Below, piece by piece: positions 1-8,322 of a stretch of 64,000 nucleotides of DNA (position 1 is its first letter; each line of letters opens with the position of its first letter). The stretch is from the NCBI RefSeq assembly GCF_029392875.1, contig NZ_CP113946.1, positions 1,364,001 through 1,428,000 on the forward strand, given 5' to 3'. The notes under the pieces are model-generated. The model was not told the origin of the DNA and made no database searches. It saw nothing but the letters and a program-made list of their open reading frames with translations. A program made the translations under genes and the position numbers. This DNA is from Lactobacillus sp. ESL0677 (GTDB lineage Bacteria; Bacillota; Bacilli; Lactobacillales; Lactobacillaceae).

Positions 1-1059
1 TTTTCTGATTAAAGTTGGGTCAAAAATAGCTGATTCCAAGATAACATCGGTGGTATCATCTTCAATTTCTGAATTAAGACCGCCCATTACCCCAGCCATC
101 ATAACAACTCGGTCGCCATCGGTAATTACAATATCGTTTGGATCAAGGTCAACATCCTTGTTGTTCAGTAGGACTAGCTTTTCACCTTTGGTAGCCTTGC
201 GCACAACTAATTTGCCACTCTTAAAAGCCCGAGCATCATAAGTATGCATTGGTTGACCAGTCAGCAGCATCATGTAGTTAGTCACGTCAACAACATTGTT
301 AATTGGCCGAATACCCGCATTCCATAACCGCTTTTGCATCCATAAAGGACTGTCAGCAATTTTAACACCAGTTACCTTACGTAAATAAAATTTAGGTGCT
401 AGTTTAGGATCGACTTCAACAGTAAAATCATTCGTCCAATCTGGACCATCAGCCTTCAAAGTTACATCTTCAACGTTAACTGGTTCATCAACAATGGCCC
501 CAACCTCATATGCGGAACCTTCCATTGATAAGGTGTCTGCTCGGTTAGGGGTAATGTCAAAGTCAAAAATGTAATCATCCATTCCCAATGGCTCATAAGC
601 ATCTTGACCCGGCTTAACGTCAGCATCCTCAGGAAAGACGTAAATACCATCCGTGTATTTTTCAGGAACTAAATTGTCAGCGAAGCCAATTTCCTGTAAA
701 CCACAAATCATGCCGTTGGATTCATAGCCGCGCATCTTGCCTTTTTTAATCTTAACGTTGTCAGCAATCCTAGCGCCCGGTAAGGCAACAACAACATCTT
801 CGCCAGCAGCAACATTTGGTGCACCACAGACAATTTGATGAGGTTCATCTTCGCCAACATCGACATGAGTCACATTAAGGTGGGTACCTTCAATTGGTTT
901 GCAGTCAATAATATGACCAATAACCAACTTTTTCAATCCTTCTTCTGGGTGCTTAACTTCGGCAACTTCAACACCTGTGCGTGTGATTTTTTCGCCTAAT
1001 TGTTTAGGATCTTGATCTAATTTTAGAAAATCTTGCAGCCAATTATATGAAACTAGCAT
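1..1059 (-). CDS. pheT: Phenylalanyl-tRNA synthetase beta subunit, N-terminal part (runs off the window)
   Basis: Beta chain of the alpha2-beta2 phenylalanyl-tRNA synthetase. The first 353 codons are present and the frame stays open to base 1, so the C-terminal half lies outside. It begins [12 protein letters not shown] and continues with the EMAP/tRNA-binding domain (QIVCGAPNVAAG near residue 78, GMICG near 117), then the B3/B4 region (DITPNRADTLS, NNVVDVTNY) typical of PheT. The ATG overlaps the pheS stop by one base (TAATG), with a GGAGG ribosome site inside the pheS end, so the two subunits are probably translationally coupled. It is expressed from the T-box leader upstream of pheS. Confidence 0.97.
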   Translation of the reverse strand, partial: MLVSYNWLQDFLKLDQDPKQLGEKITRTGVEVAEVKHPEEGLKKLVIGHIIDCKPIEGTHLNVTHVDVGEDEPHQIVCGAPNVAAGEDVVVALPGARIADNVKIKKGKMRGYESNGMICGLQEIGFADNLVPEKYTDGIYVFPEDADVKPGQDAYEPLGMDDYIFDFDITPNRADTLSMEGSAYEVGAIVDEPVNVEDVTLKADGPDWTNDFTVEVDPKLAPKFYLRKVTGVKIADSPLWMQKRLWNAGIRPINNVVDVTNYMMLLTGQPMHTYDARAFKSGKLVVRKATKGEKLVLLNNKDVDLDPNDIVITDGDRVVMMAGVMGGLNSEIEDDTTDVILESAIFDPTLIRK

Positions 1060-2108
1060 TATCTTTCCTCCTTACGGAATTGCTCTAAGAAACGGACATC
1101 ATTTGTGTAAAAGTCGCGAATATCATCAATTCCATATTTCAAAATCGCGAACCGATCCAAACCAACACCAAAGGCAAAACCACCATAGACGTTTGAATCA
1201 ACACCAGCATTTTTCAAAACATTTGGATGCACCATTCCGGCACCCAGAACTTCAATCCAGCCAGTATATTTACAAATTGCACAACCCTTACCGTCACAAT
1301 TGAAACAGGAAACATCCATTTCAACTGATGGCTCAGTAAATGGGAAGTAACTTGGGCGCAAACGTGTTTTCCGGTCTTCACCAAAGATATGTCTAGTTAG
1401 CAATTCCAAAGTACCCTTTAAGTCACCCATCGTCACGTTCTTGTCGATAACTAGCCCTTCCATTTGCATAAATTGGTGTGAGTGTGTCGCATCATCGTCA
1501 TCGCGACGGTAAACTTTACCAGGTCCGACCATCTTTAATGGTCCCTTAGAAAAGTCATGCTTTTCTAGAACACGAGCTTGGTCGCCGGAAGTTTGTGAAC
1601 GCAGTAAATCTTCAGAGTCAACATAGAATGTCGCCTGCATATCACGAGCTGGGTGATCTTTAGGTAAATTCATCATTTCAAAACAGTAATGGTCTGTTTC
1701 AACTTCTGGACCCTGAACTACTTGGTAGCCCATGCCAATAAAGTACTTTTCAAGATCATCTAAAATAATATTAATCGGGTGCTCTGAACCAATATGATTT
1801 TCCCGACCCGGCAAAGTCACATCAATCTTTTCTTTTTCAAGACGTTCTTCAACAAGTGCCTTGACAATCTCACTCTTGGCATCGTCCAACTTGTCATTGA
1901 ATAAATCACGCAATTTGTTTACTCGTTGACCAATTTCACGTCTATTTTCAGGCGCTACATCCTTCATCGAGTGCAAAATTTCGGTCAGTTCACCTTTACG
2001 GCCGACTAATTTTACCCGAACATCATTTAACTTTTCTTCGCTTTCTGCCTTGTCAATTTCAGCGAGGCCTTTATCGCGGAGTTCTTTTAACCGATCAAAT
2101 AAGTCCAT
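1059..2108 (-). CDS. pheS: Phenylalanyl-tRNA synthetase alpha subunit
   Basis: Catalytic alpha subunit that charges tRNA-Phe in the cytoplasm. At 349 residues it has the usual family length. An N-terminal coiled-coil tRNA-binding arm (about residues 1-85) is followed by a class II synthetase core. The core shows motif 1 around [18 protein letters not shown], motif 2 around [14 protein letters not shown] and motif 3 [13 protein letters not shown] near the C-terminus. A zinc-like [13 protein letters not shown] segment lies near residue 270. It is the first gene of a pheS-pheT operon whose leader is a Phe-specific T-box ending in a terminator 20 bases before the gene. Confidence 0.98.
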   Translation of the reverse strand: MDLFDRLKELRDKGLAEIDKAESEEKLNDVRVKLVGRKGELTEILHSMKDVAPENRREIGQRVNKLRDLFNDKLDDAKSEIVKALVEERLEKEKIDVTLPGRENHIGSEHPINIILDDLEKYFIGMGYQVVQGPEVETDHYCFEMMNLPKDHPARDMQATFYVDSEDLLRSQTSGDQARVLEKHDFSKGPLKMVGPGKVYRRDDDDATHSHQFMQMEGLVIDKNVTMGDLKGTLELLTRHIFGEDRKTRLRPSYFPFTEPSVEMDVSCFNCDGKGCAICKYTGWIEVLGAGMVHPNVLKNAGVDSNVYGGFAFGVGLDRFAILKYGIDDIRDFYTNDVRFLEQFRKEER

Positions 2109-2124
2109 AAACTTGTCCTTTCAA

Positions 2125-2350
2125 ATAAAAAAGCTCCGTCCCTAAAAAGGGACGAAGCTACGCGGTACCACCCTAGTTTGGACTATAAAAAAGTCCACAC
2201 TCAAGTTTTCGATAACGGTGAATACCGGAATTGATTAGATTCTACTGGCAAGATGAAATTCACAGTTCCATTTAAACCTTTCTCTCAGCTCAATAAAAAG
2301 GTTTCTCTAACTAAACGATTGCCGTTACTAGTCTTGCTCATTAGTAATTA
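2125..2350 (-). promoter_or_regulatory. T-box riboswitch, phenylalanine specific, upstream of pheST
   Basis: Read on the minus strand, the leader holds the conserved T-box sequence GGGTGGTACCGCG (2161-2173). A strong intrinsic terminator follows: arms AGCTTCGTCCC/GGGACGGAGCT (2131-2159) and a run of T. In the 3' side of stem I the triplet TTC (2255-2257) sits one base before TCTTGC, which pairs with GCAAGA on the 5' side. This places a UUC Phe codon in the specifier loop. Uncharged tRNA-Phe should stabilise the antiterminator and allow pheST transcription. The 5' limit is approximate. Confidence 0.95.
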
Positions 2351-2399
2351 ACTATTAGAATAATTCTTTTGTCTACAAGTTGCAAGTAAAATTTTACTT

Positions 2400-2750
2400 T
2401 TAAACCCAGTTATCGGCCCATTCGTGAATTTGGTCAAAGACTGGCTGCAATTCTGCACCCTTTTTCGTTAAGCCGTAAGAAATAATTTTGGTCTTTTCAT
2501 CAACTGAACGCTTAACAATTTTTTCCTTTTCTAATTCTTTTAATCGTTCAACTAAAACTCGGTCGGAACAAGCAGAAACGCAGTTTGCTAGGTCCTTAAA
2601 ACGCATGTAATTCGTATCGCACAAGGAACTGATAATCAGACCATTCCACTTCTTACCAATGATTTGAAACGCACTAATAAAATGTGGACAGGCTTCATAA
2701 GTTAAAGCCCGACAACCATTAGTTTGTTTAAATTTTCCTTTGTGACTCAT
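2400..2750 (-). CDS. HxlR-family winged-helix transcriptional regulator
   Basis: A 116-residue DNA-binding protein of the HxlR/MarR-like type. The hallmark N-terminal CP-helix is seen as ACPHFISAFQIIGKKW, followed by RFKDLAN (helix-turn-helix region), LVERLKELEKE (recognition helix) and ISYGLTKKGAELQPV (wing). Two Cys residues near the start and ACS in the middle could be redox-active as in some relatives, but this is inference. I start it at 2750, behind a good GGAGG site, rather than at an upstream in-frame ATG (2786) that has none. No neighbouring gene clearly identifies its target; it lies alone between the pheS leader and an RNA methyltransferase gene. Confidence 0.85.
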   Translation of the reverse strand: MSHKGKFKQTNGCRALTYEACPHFISAFQIIGKKWNGLIISSLCDTNYMRFKDLANCVSACSDRVLVERLKELEKEKIVKRSVDEKTKIISYGLTKKGAELQPVFDQIHEWADNWV

Positions 2751-2834
2751 AGCAATTCCTCCGTTATCGAATTCTGTTCTCGACAACTATTATAATTAAT
2801 TCACTTACTAAAAACAAGTACCTGCTCCTAGCAT

Positions 2835-3602
2835 TTAAGCAAAATGATAAATCATAATTCCGGCTGCAACTGCTGCATTTAATGATTCAGCCTGCCCCTT
2901 AATCGGAATGTACAATTTTTCATCACTAGCTTGTGCTACTGCTGAACTGACACCATGAGCTTCATTACCAATCACCAAGCCTAATTGCGGTATTGGGGCA
3001 AAATCCGGCAGTTGCTTAGCCGTACGGTCTAGCATACTGGCATAAACAGAAATGCCATTATTTCTTAACGAAGCAATTGCTGCTGGCAAATCAGTTACAA
3101 TTAAACTGATGTGGAATTGACTGCCCTGCATTGCTCGCTGCGTTTTTGGATTGTACAAGTCAACACTATTTGGTGATAAAATCACACCATCAAAGCCAGC
3201 AGCATCAGCGGTTCTAATAATTGTACCGACATTACCCGGATCAGCCAGCTGATCGAGCAAAACCCACTTGCCATAATTAAACGGATAATCTTTCGGCTGG
3301 GCAATCTTCAAAACCATAAAAATATTTTGAGAATTTTTGGTACTCGCCAAATGCCGCGCGATTGCAGAGTTAATCAGAATAACATTTTTGGCTGTCAAAT
3401 CGACCTCATCTTCAGCCTCAACTATATCTAAGGCTTCCTGTGTCCCCAACAGATAGAAGTACTTGCGGCTTGCCTTAATTGCTTCCGCAACTAAGTGAAA
3501 GCCTTCGATTAAATATAATCCCGTTTCCTCACGATATTTTTTCTGCTTTAATTTAGCTAAATCCTTAATTAACTTATTATTTACCGAACTAATCTGTTCC
3601 AT
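2835..3602 (-). CDS. TrmH/SpoU-family RNA 2'-O-methyltransferase
   Basis: A 255-residue SPOUT-class methyltransferase, YsgA-like, probably acting on rRNA or tRNA with S-adenosylmethionine. An N-terminal substrate-binding domain (YLIEGFHLVAEA, residues 29-40) leads to the knotted C-terminal SpoU domain. Its three motifs are visible: motif 1 DQLADPGNVGTIIRTADA, motif 2 LGLVIGNEAHGVS, motif 3 YIPIKGQAESLNAAVAAGI. It is divergent from acylphosphatase, as in many lactobacilli. The exact nucleotide modified cannot be read from the sequence. Confidence 0.93.
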   Translation of the reverse strand: MEQISSVNNKLIKDLAKLKQKKYREETGLYLIEGFHLVAEAIKASRKYFYLLGTQEALDIVEAEDEVDLTAKNVILINSAIARHLASTKNSQNIFMVLKIAQPKDYPFNYGKWVLLDQLADPGNVGTIIRTADAAGFDGVILSPNSVDLYNPKTQRAMQGSQFHISLIVTDLPAAIASLRNNGISVYASMLDRTAKQLPDFAPIPQLGLVIGNEAHGVSSAVAQASDEKLYIPIKGQAESLNAAVAAGIMIYHFA

Positions 3603-3696
3603 TGCTAAAACCTCTTTCTCTGACTCTATTTTAATGTAAACTATTCAATTTTAAAAATGGTAAAATCAAGTATATAATTTATAGAAAGGACTAATT

Positions 3697-4029
3697 ATGG
3701 GCTTTTTTAACAAAAATAACCACCATAACTATCATAATTCTGCCGATTCCAATCAGGAAACTTGGGCACTTACCGTTTCTGGAATTGTGCAAGGTGTCGG
3801 CTTTCGCTGGAGCGTCCAAGTCTTAGCTAACAAAATGCAGCTGACTGGATCTGTTCATAATAATTTGGACCAAACAGTAACTATTGTACTGCAAACTGAT
3901 CTCAATCATGTTAACCAATTTTGCCAAGAATTGCCCCACAGCATTTCACAATTTGCTAAAATAACTAAAATTAAAAAAGAAAAACTGACAAATGCGGGCA
4001 AAATGCACGGTTTTCATGTATTATATTAG
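3697..4029 (+). CDS. acyP: Acylphosphatase
   Basis: Small cytoplasmic enzyme that hydrolyses acyl phosphates. The signature VQGVGFRWSVQ carries the catalytic Arg, and VHNNLDQTV supplies the conserved Asn (normally VxNxxDG). At 110 residues it is longer than the usual ~90, because about 20 residues rich in Asn and His precede the domain (HNNHHNYHNS-like composition near residues 5-18). Ribosome site AGAAAGGA lies 8 bases before the ATG and a TATAAT box sits at 3673-3678. yidC follows on the same strand after 33 bases, and the two are probably co-transcribed. Confidence 0.92.
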   Translation: MGFFNKNNHHNYHNSADSNQETWALTVSGIVQGVGFRWSVQVLANKMQLTGSVHNNLDQTVTIVLQTDLNHVNQFCQELPHSISQFAKITKIKKEKLTNAGKMHGFHVLY

Positions 4030-4062
4030 ATGTTGACAAAAAATAATAATGTGGTGAATTGA

Positions 4063-5031
4063 ATGAAAAAATATCGTAAATATCTTGGTTTGGCTGCTTT
4101 AACATTAGCAGTCATGTTAATTGTGACTGGTTGTGCGCAAAACGGCAATGCATTGAATACGCCGCCGTCAAGTGGTATCTACGGCTGGATCTACAGCTTT
4201 ATTGGTAAGCCCTTGCAAAACATCATGCTGCGCTGCTATGCCATTATCGGTGGGGCAAACGGCGCTGGCTGGGCCATTATTTTAATGACCTTGGTCGTGC
4301 GGATGATTTTATTGCCATTAATGTTAAACCAGCAAAAGAAATCAACAACCCAACAAGAAAAAATGGCGCGGTTGCAGCCCCAGATGAAGTTAATCCAAGA
4401 CGCAATGAAGAAGAAGGATTTAACTCAGGACCAACAAATGACTTTGGCCAACTGGCAACGGCAATTGTATTCGCAAAATAACTTGTCGTTAACGGGCGGC
4501 ATGGGCTGCTTACCACTGATTATCCAGTTCCCAATCATGATCGGAATTTATCAAGCGGTAATGTATTCCAAGACACTGGCAAATTCGACTTTCTTTACAA
4601 TTTCGCTTAGTGATAAATCCATGCTAATGGCGATTATCGGTACTGTGTTTGCATTTATCCAAGGTTACATTTCACTAATTGGAATTCCTAAGGAACAAAA
4701 AAAGCAAATGCAGTCAATGATGCTGCTTAACCCAATTATGACCCTATTTATTTCCATGTCTGTTTCCGGTTCAGTCGCACTATATTGGGCTGCAGGTAAC
4801 TTCTTTACCATTATCCAGCAAGTAATCGTCACCTTTATCATCATGCCACGCGTAAAGAAAAATGTTGATGAAGAGCTTAAGCGTGAACCAATGAAAGAAA
4901 TTGTTACACCTGCTAAAGTTGCCGAACTTCTAGACCAGACAACTGCAGCCCCTGCAGCAAATAAACAAGTAAAAGAAATGCACGAAAATTTGCGTAACCG
5001 CAATAGGGGTAAGCAAAATCATAAGCATTAA
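4063..5031 (+). CDS. yidC: Membrane protein insertase YidC/OxaA family
   Basis: Inserts membrane proteins, alone or with SecYEG. This is a 322-residue lipoprotein-type YidC. The N-terminal signal ends in the lipobox LIVTGC (Cys23 by my count). Five hydrophobic segments of the Oxa1 fold follow, with the conserved Arg in the first segment (LVVRMILLPLMLNQQ) that lines the hydrophilic groove, and MGCLPLIIQFPIMIGIYQ. The C-terminal tail is basic (NRNRGKQNHKH), as expected for ribosome contact. It ends at a bidirectional terminator. Confidence 0.95.
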   Translation: MKKYRKYLGLAALTLAVMLIVTGCAQNGNALNTPPSSGIYGWIYSFIGKPLQNIMLRCYAIIGGANGAGWAIILMTLVVRMILLPLMLNQQKKSTTQQEKMARLQPQMKLIQDAMKKKDLTQDQQMTLANWQRQLYSQNNLSLTGGMGCLPLIIQFPIMIGIYQAVMYSKTLANSTFFTISLSDKSMLMAIIGTVFAFIQGYISLIGIPKEQKKQMQSMMLLNPIMTLFISMSVSGSVALYWAAGNFFTIIQQVIVTFIIMPRVKKNVDEELKREPMKEIVTPAKVAELLDQTTAAPAANKQVKEMHENLRNRNRGKQNHKH

Positions 5032-5050
5032 AATAAATGGTTTTTACCAA

Positions 5051-5087
5051 AATAAGCATCAGATTAAGTTAATCTGGTGCTTATTAA
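5051..5087. terminator. Bidirectional intrinsic terminator between yidC and the arylsulfotransferase gene
   Basis: The hairpin AATAAGCATCAGATTA / TAATCTGGTGCTTATT is nearly perfect with a 3-base loop. It is flanked by A-rich and T-rich tracts, so it can stop transcripts arriving from both converging genes. Confidence 0.85.
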
Positions 5088-5092
5088 TTTAG

Positions 5093-6526
5093 CTAAATTT
5101 CATCATTAAACTTAGCTGGAGTTGTGTTATATCCTGCTGCCTGCGCTACAGTAACAGCACTGTCTTTTGTCAGAGTTGGGTCAGCTGCTCCGGGAAGATG
5201 GAAATTAGCATTATCTGGAGGAATAACTGCTTGCAGAAAATCTTCCCTAGTTAGCTGTGGAATCCAATCGTAAGGAATTCGATAAGCTCGAAAGATCAGC
5301 CCGTCACCTAAGTTGGGATAAACATATTCCCAAACGATTTCCTTATCCTGCGTTACCTCTAAAAAGCGCCCCTCTGTTCCCTCATCAATTAGCGTGTTAC
5401 CATTGGGTAAACGTTGAGCGCTACTAACAAGTGGCGAATAGAAATGATGCCGGTGAAAAGGAGTATGACTATCAGCAATATCCGTTGCGCCAAATGACCA
5501 AACAACTGCCAAAGTTACCGGATTGAATTCAATTACCTGTGAGGTATCAATACGACTAGTTTTCGCCCCTGTACTTGAAGTCTGATCAGGAGCACCATAG
5601 CCAGCCCAGCCCCCGTTATTGAAGACCAAAATATTACCAGCTCCAGGTAAGCCCTGCGGAATCATGTGCGTGTGGTGCATCCCAATTAATGGCCCTAATT
5701 TTTGCAAAGCTGGACTTGTGGTATAATCTGGCCCAATTTGCCAGACAATTTTGCCAGTTTCATGGTCAATAATCCACATAATGTTTGCTTCACGAGAATC
5801 CATTATAATGTTATCCGGCTTAAAACGGGGATCGCCTTCTTCAAACCAATGATTTGGTCCTAAATAACTAGCGCAATTAACATGGAACAGGTCACCTTCA
5901 CCCTCCCCATTAAAGCTATCCTCATGAGTATTGGGATCCAGAAAAATAGCATTCTTTTGCAAATTAGATAAATGAAATTCATTAAAGTGGTCTGTTATGT
6001 GCCACGACCAGAGTTTTTCCCCGTTACGGTCAACTTCTAGCAAAACTTCTTCAAGTAAGGGTTGTGGTGAAATCTTGGGCTTTTTAACATTGCTATGCGT
6101 CAACAATAATACTTTGTTGAAATCATCTTTAACAGTTTGACCTGGGACAAAATAGCCAACTGGATTACCTTCAATTTGGTAGTCATGGTGTTGCCTGGCG
6201 ACCCAAGTTTTGCCATAGCCCTGATCCGTCACTTCTTGGTTATGATTAAAACTCCAGATCACATTACCATTCCAATCAACCTCGGTTACATCAGCATAAT
6301 CTTGGTAGGCGTCTAGCCGATTGCGACATCTGAGTGAACCGAAGATTTTGCCGCCAGGAATCATTTTGTTAGGAAAGCCCTGCAACCCGCGCCACTGATG
6401 GACTACTTTCCCAGACATATCAATTAACACGGCACCAATGCCGCCAGCATTAAACAAAGTATAGCCATTCCACGCCTTAGCAGGATCGAACATAACCGTT
6501 CCTGTTGGAAAAACATTTCTACCCAT
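5093..6526 (-). CDS. Arylsulfotransferase (ASST) family protein, cytoplasmic type
   Basis: A 477-residue beta-propeller protein of the aryl-sulfate sulfotransferase family. This family transfers sulfate between phenolic esters and phenols (for example tyrosine- or tyramine-like acceptors) without PAPS. Recognisable blocks are HQWRGLQGFPNK, HHDYQIEGNPVGYFVPGQ, MHHTHMIPQGLPGAGNILVF, FNNGGWAGYG, HRHHFYSPLVSSAQRLPNG and EIVWEYVYPN. Several His residues are candidates for the catalytic sulfate-carrying His, but I cannot say which. No signal peptide is visible, unlike the periplasmic enzymes of Gram-negatives. It lies 12 bases after an APC permease gene, so the two are surely one operon, controlled by the tyrosine-rich leader upstream. 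The physiological substrate is unknown. Confidence 0.8.
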   Translation of the reverse strand: MGRNVFPTGTVMFDPAKAWNGYTLFNAGGIGAVLIDMSGKVVHQWRGLQGFPNKMIPGGKIFGSLRCRNRLDAYQDYADVTEVDWNGNVIWSFNHNQEVTDQGYGKTWVARQHHDYQIEGNPVGYFVPGQTVKDDFNKVLLLTHSNVKKPKISPQPLLEEVLLEVDRNGEKLWSWHITDHFNEFHLSNLQKNAIFLDPNTHEDSFNGEGEGDLFHVNCASYLGPNHWFEEGDPRFKPDNIIMDSREANIMWIIDHETGKIVWQIGPDYTTSPALQKLGPLIGMHHTHMIPQGLPGAGNILVFNNGGWAGYGAPDQTSSTGAKTSRIDTSQVIEFNPVTLAVVWSFGATDIADSHTPFHRHHFYSPLVSSAQRLPNGNTLIDEGTEGRFLEVTQDKEIVWEYVYPNLGDGLIFRAYRIPYDWIPQLTREDFLQAVIPPDNANFHLPGAADPTLTKDSAVTVAQAAGYNTTPAKFNDEI

Positions 6527-6538
6527 GATAAAACCTCC

Positions 6539-7936
6539 TTATGCCTTTCTATTTTCCAATTTATTTAATAGTGCCATTGCAAGAGGTAACAGCAAAAAGC
6601 CTACAACCATCATGGCAATTGCGTACCAATTAATGCCAACAACTTGGCCGTTGACGATTACGCCAAACTGAACTTTCCAATTGTATTCAATTAATAAAAA
6701 GACAACGAGCAAGATTGAAATAACAGGAATAATAATATCTGTCCAAACATTTTTAGGAGCATCTAAGACCTGCTCCCTGTTGGTTCCCCGGTAAAAACGC
6801 ATAACAGAGAGTGGAACAACAATAAATTCGACGAAGCTAACCATTGCAGTTAGTGTAATCAAATTTGTCATGTTAAATTGAAAAGCCATTGGAATCAAAA
6901 TAACTAAAATTATTGAAATAAAGTAACTCCTGATCGGAAAATCGTTTGCTGTTCTTTTAGTCAATTTTTGGGATAACTGTCCTTCTTTAGCCATTGCTTC
7001 TAGAACTCGCGGAATACTGAAACTTTCAGCAATATTAACACCTAACATTGAAATTAGAGCACCAGCTAGAATTAGGTCACGAAGAATTTCGTTCTTGAAA
7101 ATTGCACTGATTGCGACAACCTGCTTAGTAGTCATTAAGTCCTGTGGATCTAGTTTTAGGGCAACTGCGATAATCCCCATGTAGATAAAAGCAATGATAA
7201 AAATCGACAGTGGGATCGCGCGCGGCAAATTCTTTTCAGGATGCTCCATGTCTTCTGCACCCGAAGCAACTGACTCAAAGCCCATGAAAGAATAAAAAGC
7301 AGAAACCACAGCCATAGCAAGACCACTAGTAGTTAATGTGGGGACAATTTTATGACCGTTTTGTCTAATTTGGTCAACTTCTGCAAGGTGATGAGTTGCA
7401 CCAGTAGTCAACATCAGAACAACTGCAGCTATGATAATCAAAATAAGTGCCGCAAGCTTACCAATGGTTGCCATATTCATAACGTATTTGACAACTTTTT
7501 GACCGAATAGATTAATTATAGTAATCAAAACGACCAAGAGTAATAGCCCAATGGTTAATGACACGTTGTTATTAGGATTGCCACCAAAGATAGAAATAGT
7601 CGATTTAACAACGCCAGTTGCCATTACTGACCAAGTAACACTAGCGGCAAAGTAGCGCAAAATACCCATGTAAAAGCCTAACTTATCGCCAAAAGCCGCC
7701 TTCGAATATGCATATGAAGCACCAGACTTAACAACGTATTTAGCAGCTGATGCCGATGAAATCCCAAAGGCAGCCGCGCAAATAGCAGCAATTAAGTAAA
7801 CCCATAGCGACATGCTTCCAGCTTGATCGACAACACTAGCCGGTGTTAAGAAAATACCCGAGCCAATCGTAGTATTAATTGCTAAAAAGACAATAGACCA
7901 AAAGTCTAATTTATCTCCTATATTTTTATTTTTCAT
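6539..7936 (-). CDS. APC-family amino-acid permease
   Basis: A 465-residue membrane transporter with about 12 hydrophobic segments. The APC superfamily signature in the first helix is NTTIGSGIFLTPASVV, and the helix 6 region reads FYSFMGFESVASGAEDMEHPEKNLPRAI. Substrate specificity cannot be read from the protein alone. The operon leader carries a Tyr-rich peptide and the downstream gene is an arylsulfotransferase, so tyrosine, tyramine or another phenolic amine/amino acid is a reasonable inference. The first gene of the operon, it is preceded by an intrinsic terminator and an AGAGGAAA ribosome site. Confidence 0.9.
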   Translation of the reverse strand: MKNKNIGDKLDFWSIVFLAINTTIGSGIFLTPASVVDQAGSMSLWVYLIAAICAAAFGISSASAAKYVVKSGASYAYSKAAFGDKLGFYMGILRYFAASVTWSVMATGVVKSTISIFGGNPNNNVSLTIGLLLLVVLITIINLFGQKVVKYVMNMATIGKLAALILIIIAAVVLMLTTGATHHLAEVDQIRQNGHKIVPTLTTSGLAMAVVSAFYSFMGFESVASGAEDMEHPEKNLPRAIPLSIFIIAFIYMGIIAVALKLDPQDLMTTKQVVAISAIFKNEILRDLILAGALISMLGVNIAESFSIPRVLEAMAKEGQLSQKLTKRTANDFPIRSYFISIILVILIPMAFQFNMTNLITLTAMVSFVEFIVVPLSVMRFYRGTNREQVLDAPKNVWTDIIIPVISILLVVFLLIEYNWKVQFGVIVNGQVVGINWYAIAMMVVGFLLLPLAMALLNKLENRKA

Positions 7937-7958
7937 TGATGTTTCCTCTTAATTTGAT

Positions 7959-8128
7959 AAAAAAATGAGCATGTTAGATTAAAAACCTAACATGCCCACT
8001 TTGGAACTTGATATTTAGAACATAATCATGCTAATGCACACTTGCTAGGTATTAATTAATCTAGCAGGTTGCAATATGCGAGCTAGATACGGCTTTATTT
8101 TGTCCGTATCTAATACAACGGACGTTAT
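7959..8128 (-). promoter_or_regulatory. Probable ribosome-mediated attenuator of the permease-arylsulfotransferase operon
   Basis: On the minus strand a chain of mutually exclusive pairings follows the leader peptide. GTCCG (8119-8123) can pair with CGGAC (8102-8106). TAGATACGG (8104-8112) can pair with CCGTATCTA (8084-8092). ATCTAGC (8082-8088) can pair with GCTAGAT (8059-8065), and TGCTAG (8061-8066) with CTAGCA (8043-8048). The leader ends in a perfect 9-bp hairpin GCATGTTAG/CTAACATGC (7969-7995) followed by seven T (7959-7965), an intrinsic terminator 23 bases before the permease ATG. No T-box motif is present. How the upstream pairings feed into the terminator is not resolved by eye. Confidence 0.7.
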
Positions 8129-8194
8129 TTAACCATAATAGGTATAAAAAACGCCTGCATAATATCGCTGAATTGCTTGTAGTGATTGTTGCAT
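8129..8194 (-). CDS. Tyrosine-rich leader peptide (21 aa)
   Basis: A 21-codon ORF too short for standard gene calling. It has a good ribosome site (AAAGGA, 8 bases before ATG). The peptide begins MQQSLQAIQ and ends in a block where Tyr occupies positions 11, 12, 17, 19 and 20, with Phe at 16, so five of the last eleven residues are Tyr. The stop codon lies directly before the chain of alternative hairpins and the terminator. That arrangement matches classical amino-acid attenuation (trp, his, phe leaders of enterobacteria), here with tyrosine as the sensed residue. The function is inferred from composition and position only. Confidence 0.65.
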   Translation of the reverse strand: MQQSLQAIQRYYAGVFYTYYG

Positions 8195-8322
8195 GAGATT
8201 AGTCCTTTCTTAAATGATAATGTTTATTAAAACATAAAAGTTCAATGTATACAATAGTAAAATTGCAAAAATATTAAATTAAAATTAATTATCGGTATTA
8301 TTTACCAGGCTTAGATTGTCTG

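Noticed and set aside
7937..8194. Leader of the APC permease as another T-box
   Set aside because: No GGTGG(T/A)ACCGCG sequence or stem I layout, in contrast to the three clear T-boxes; the Tyr-rich ORF explains it better.
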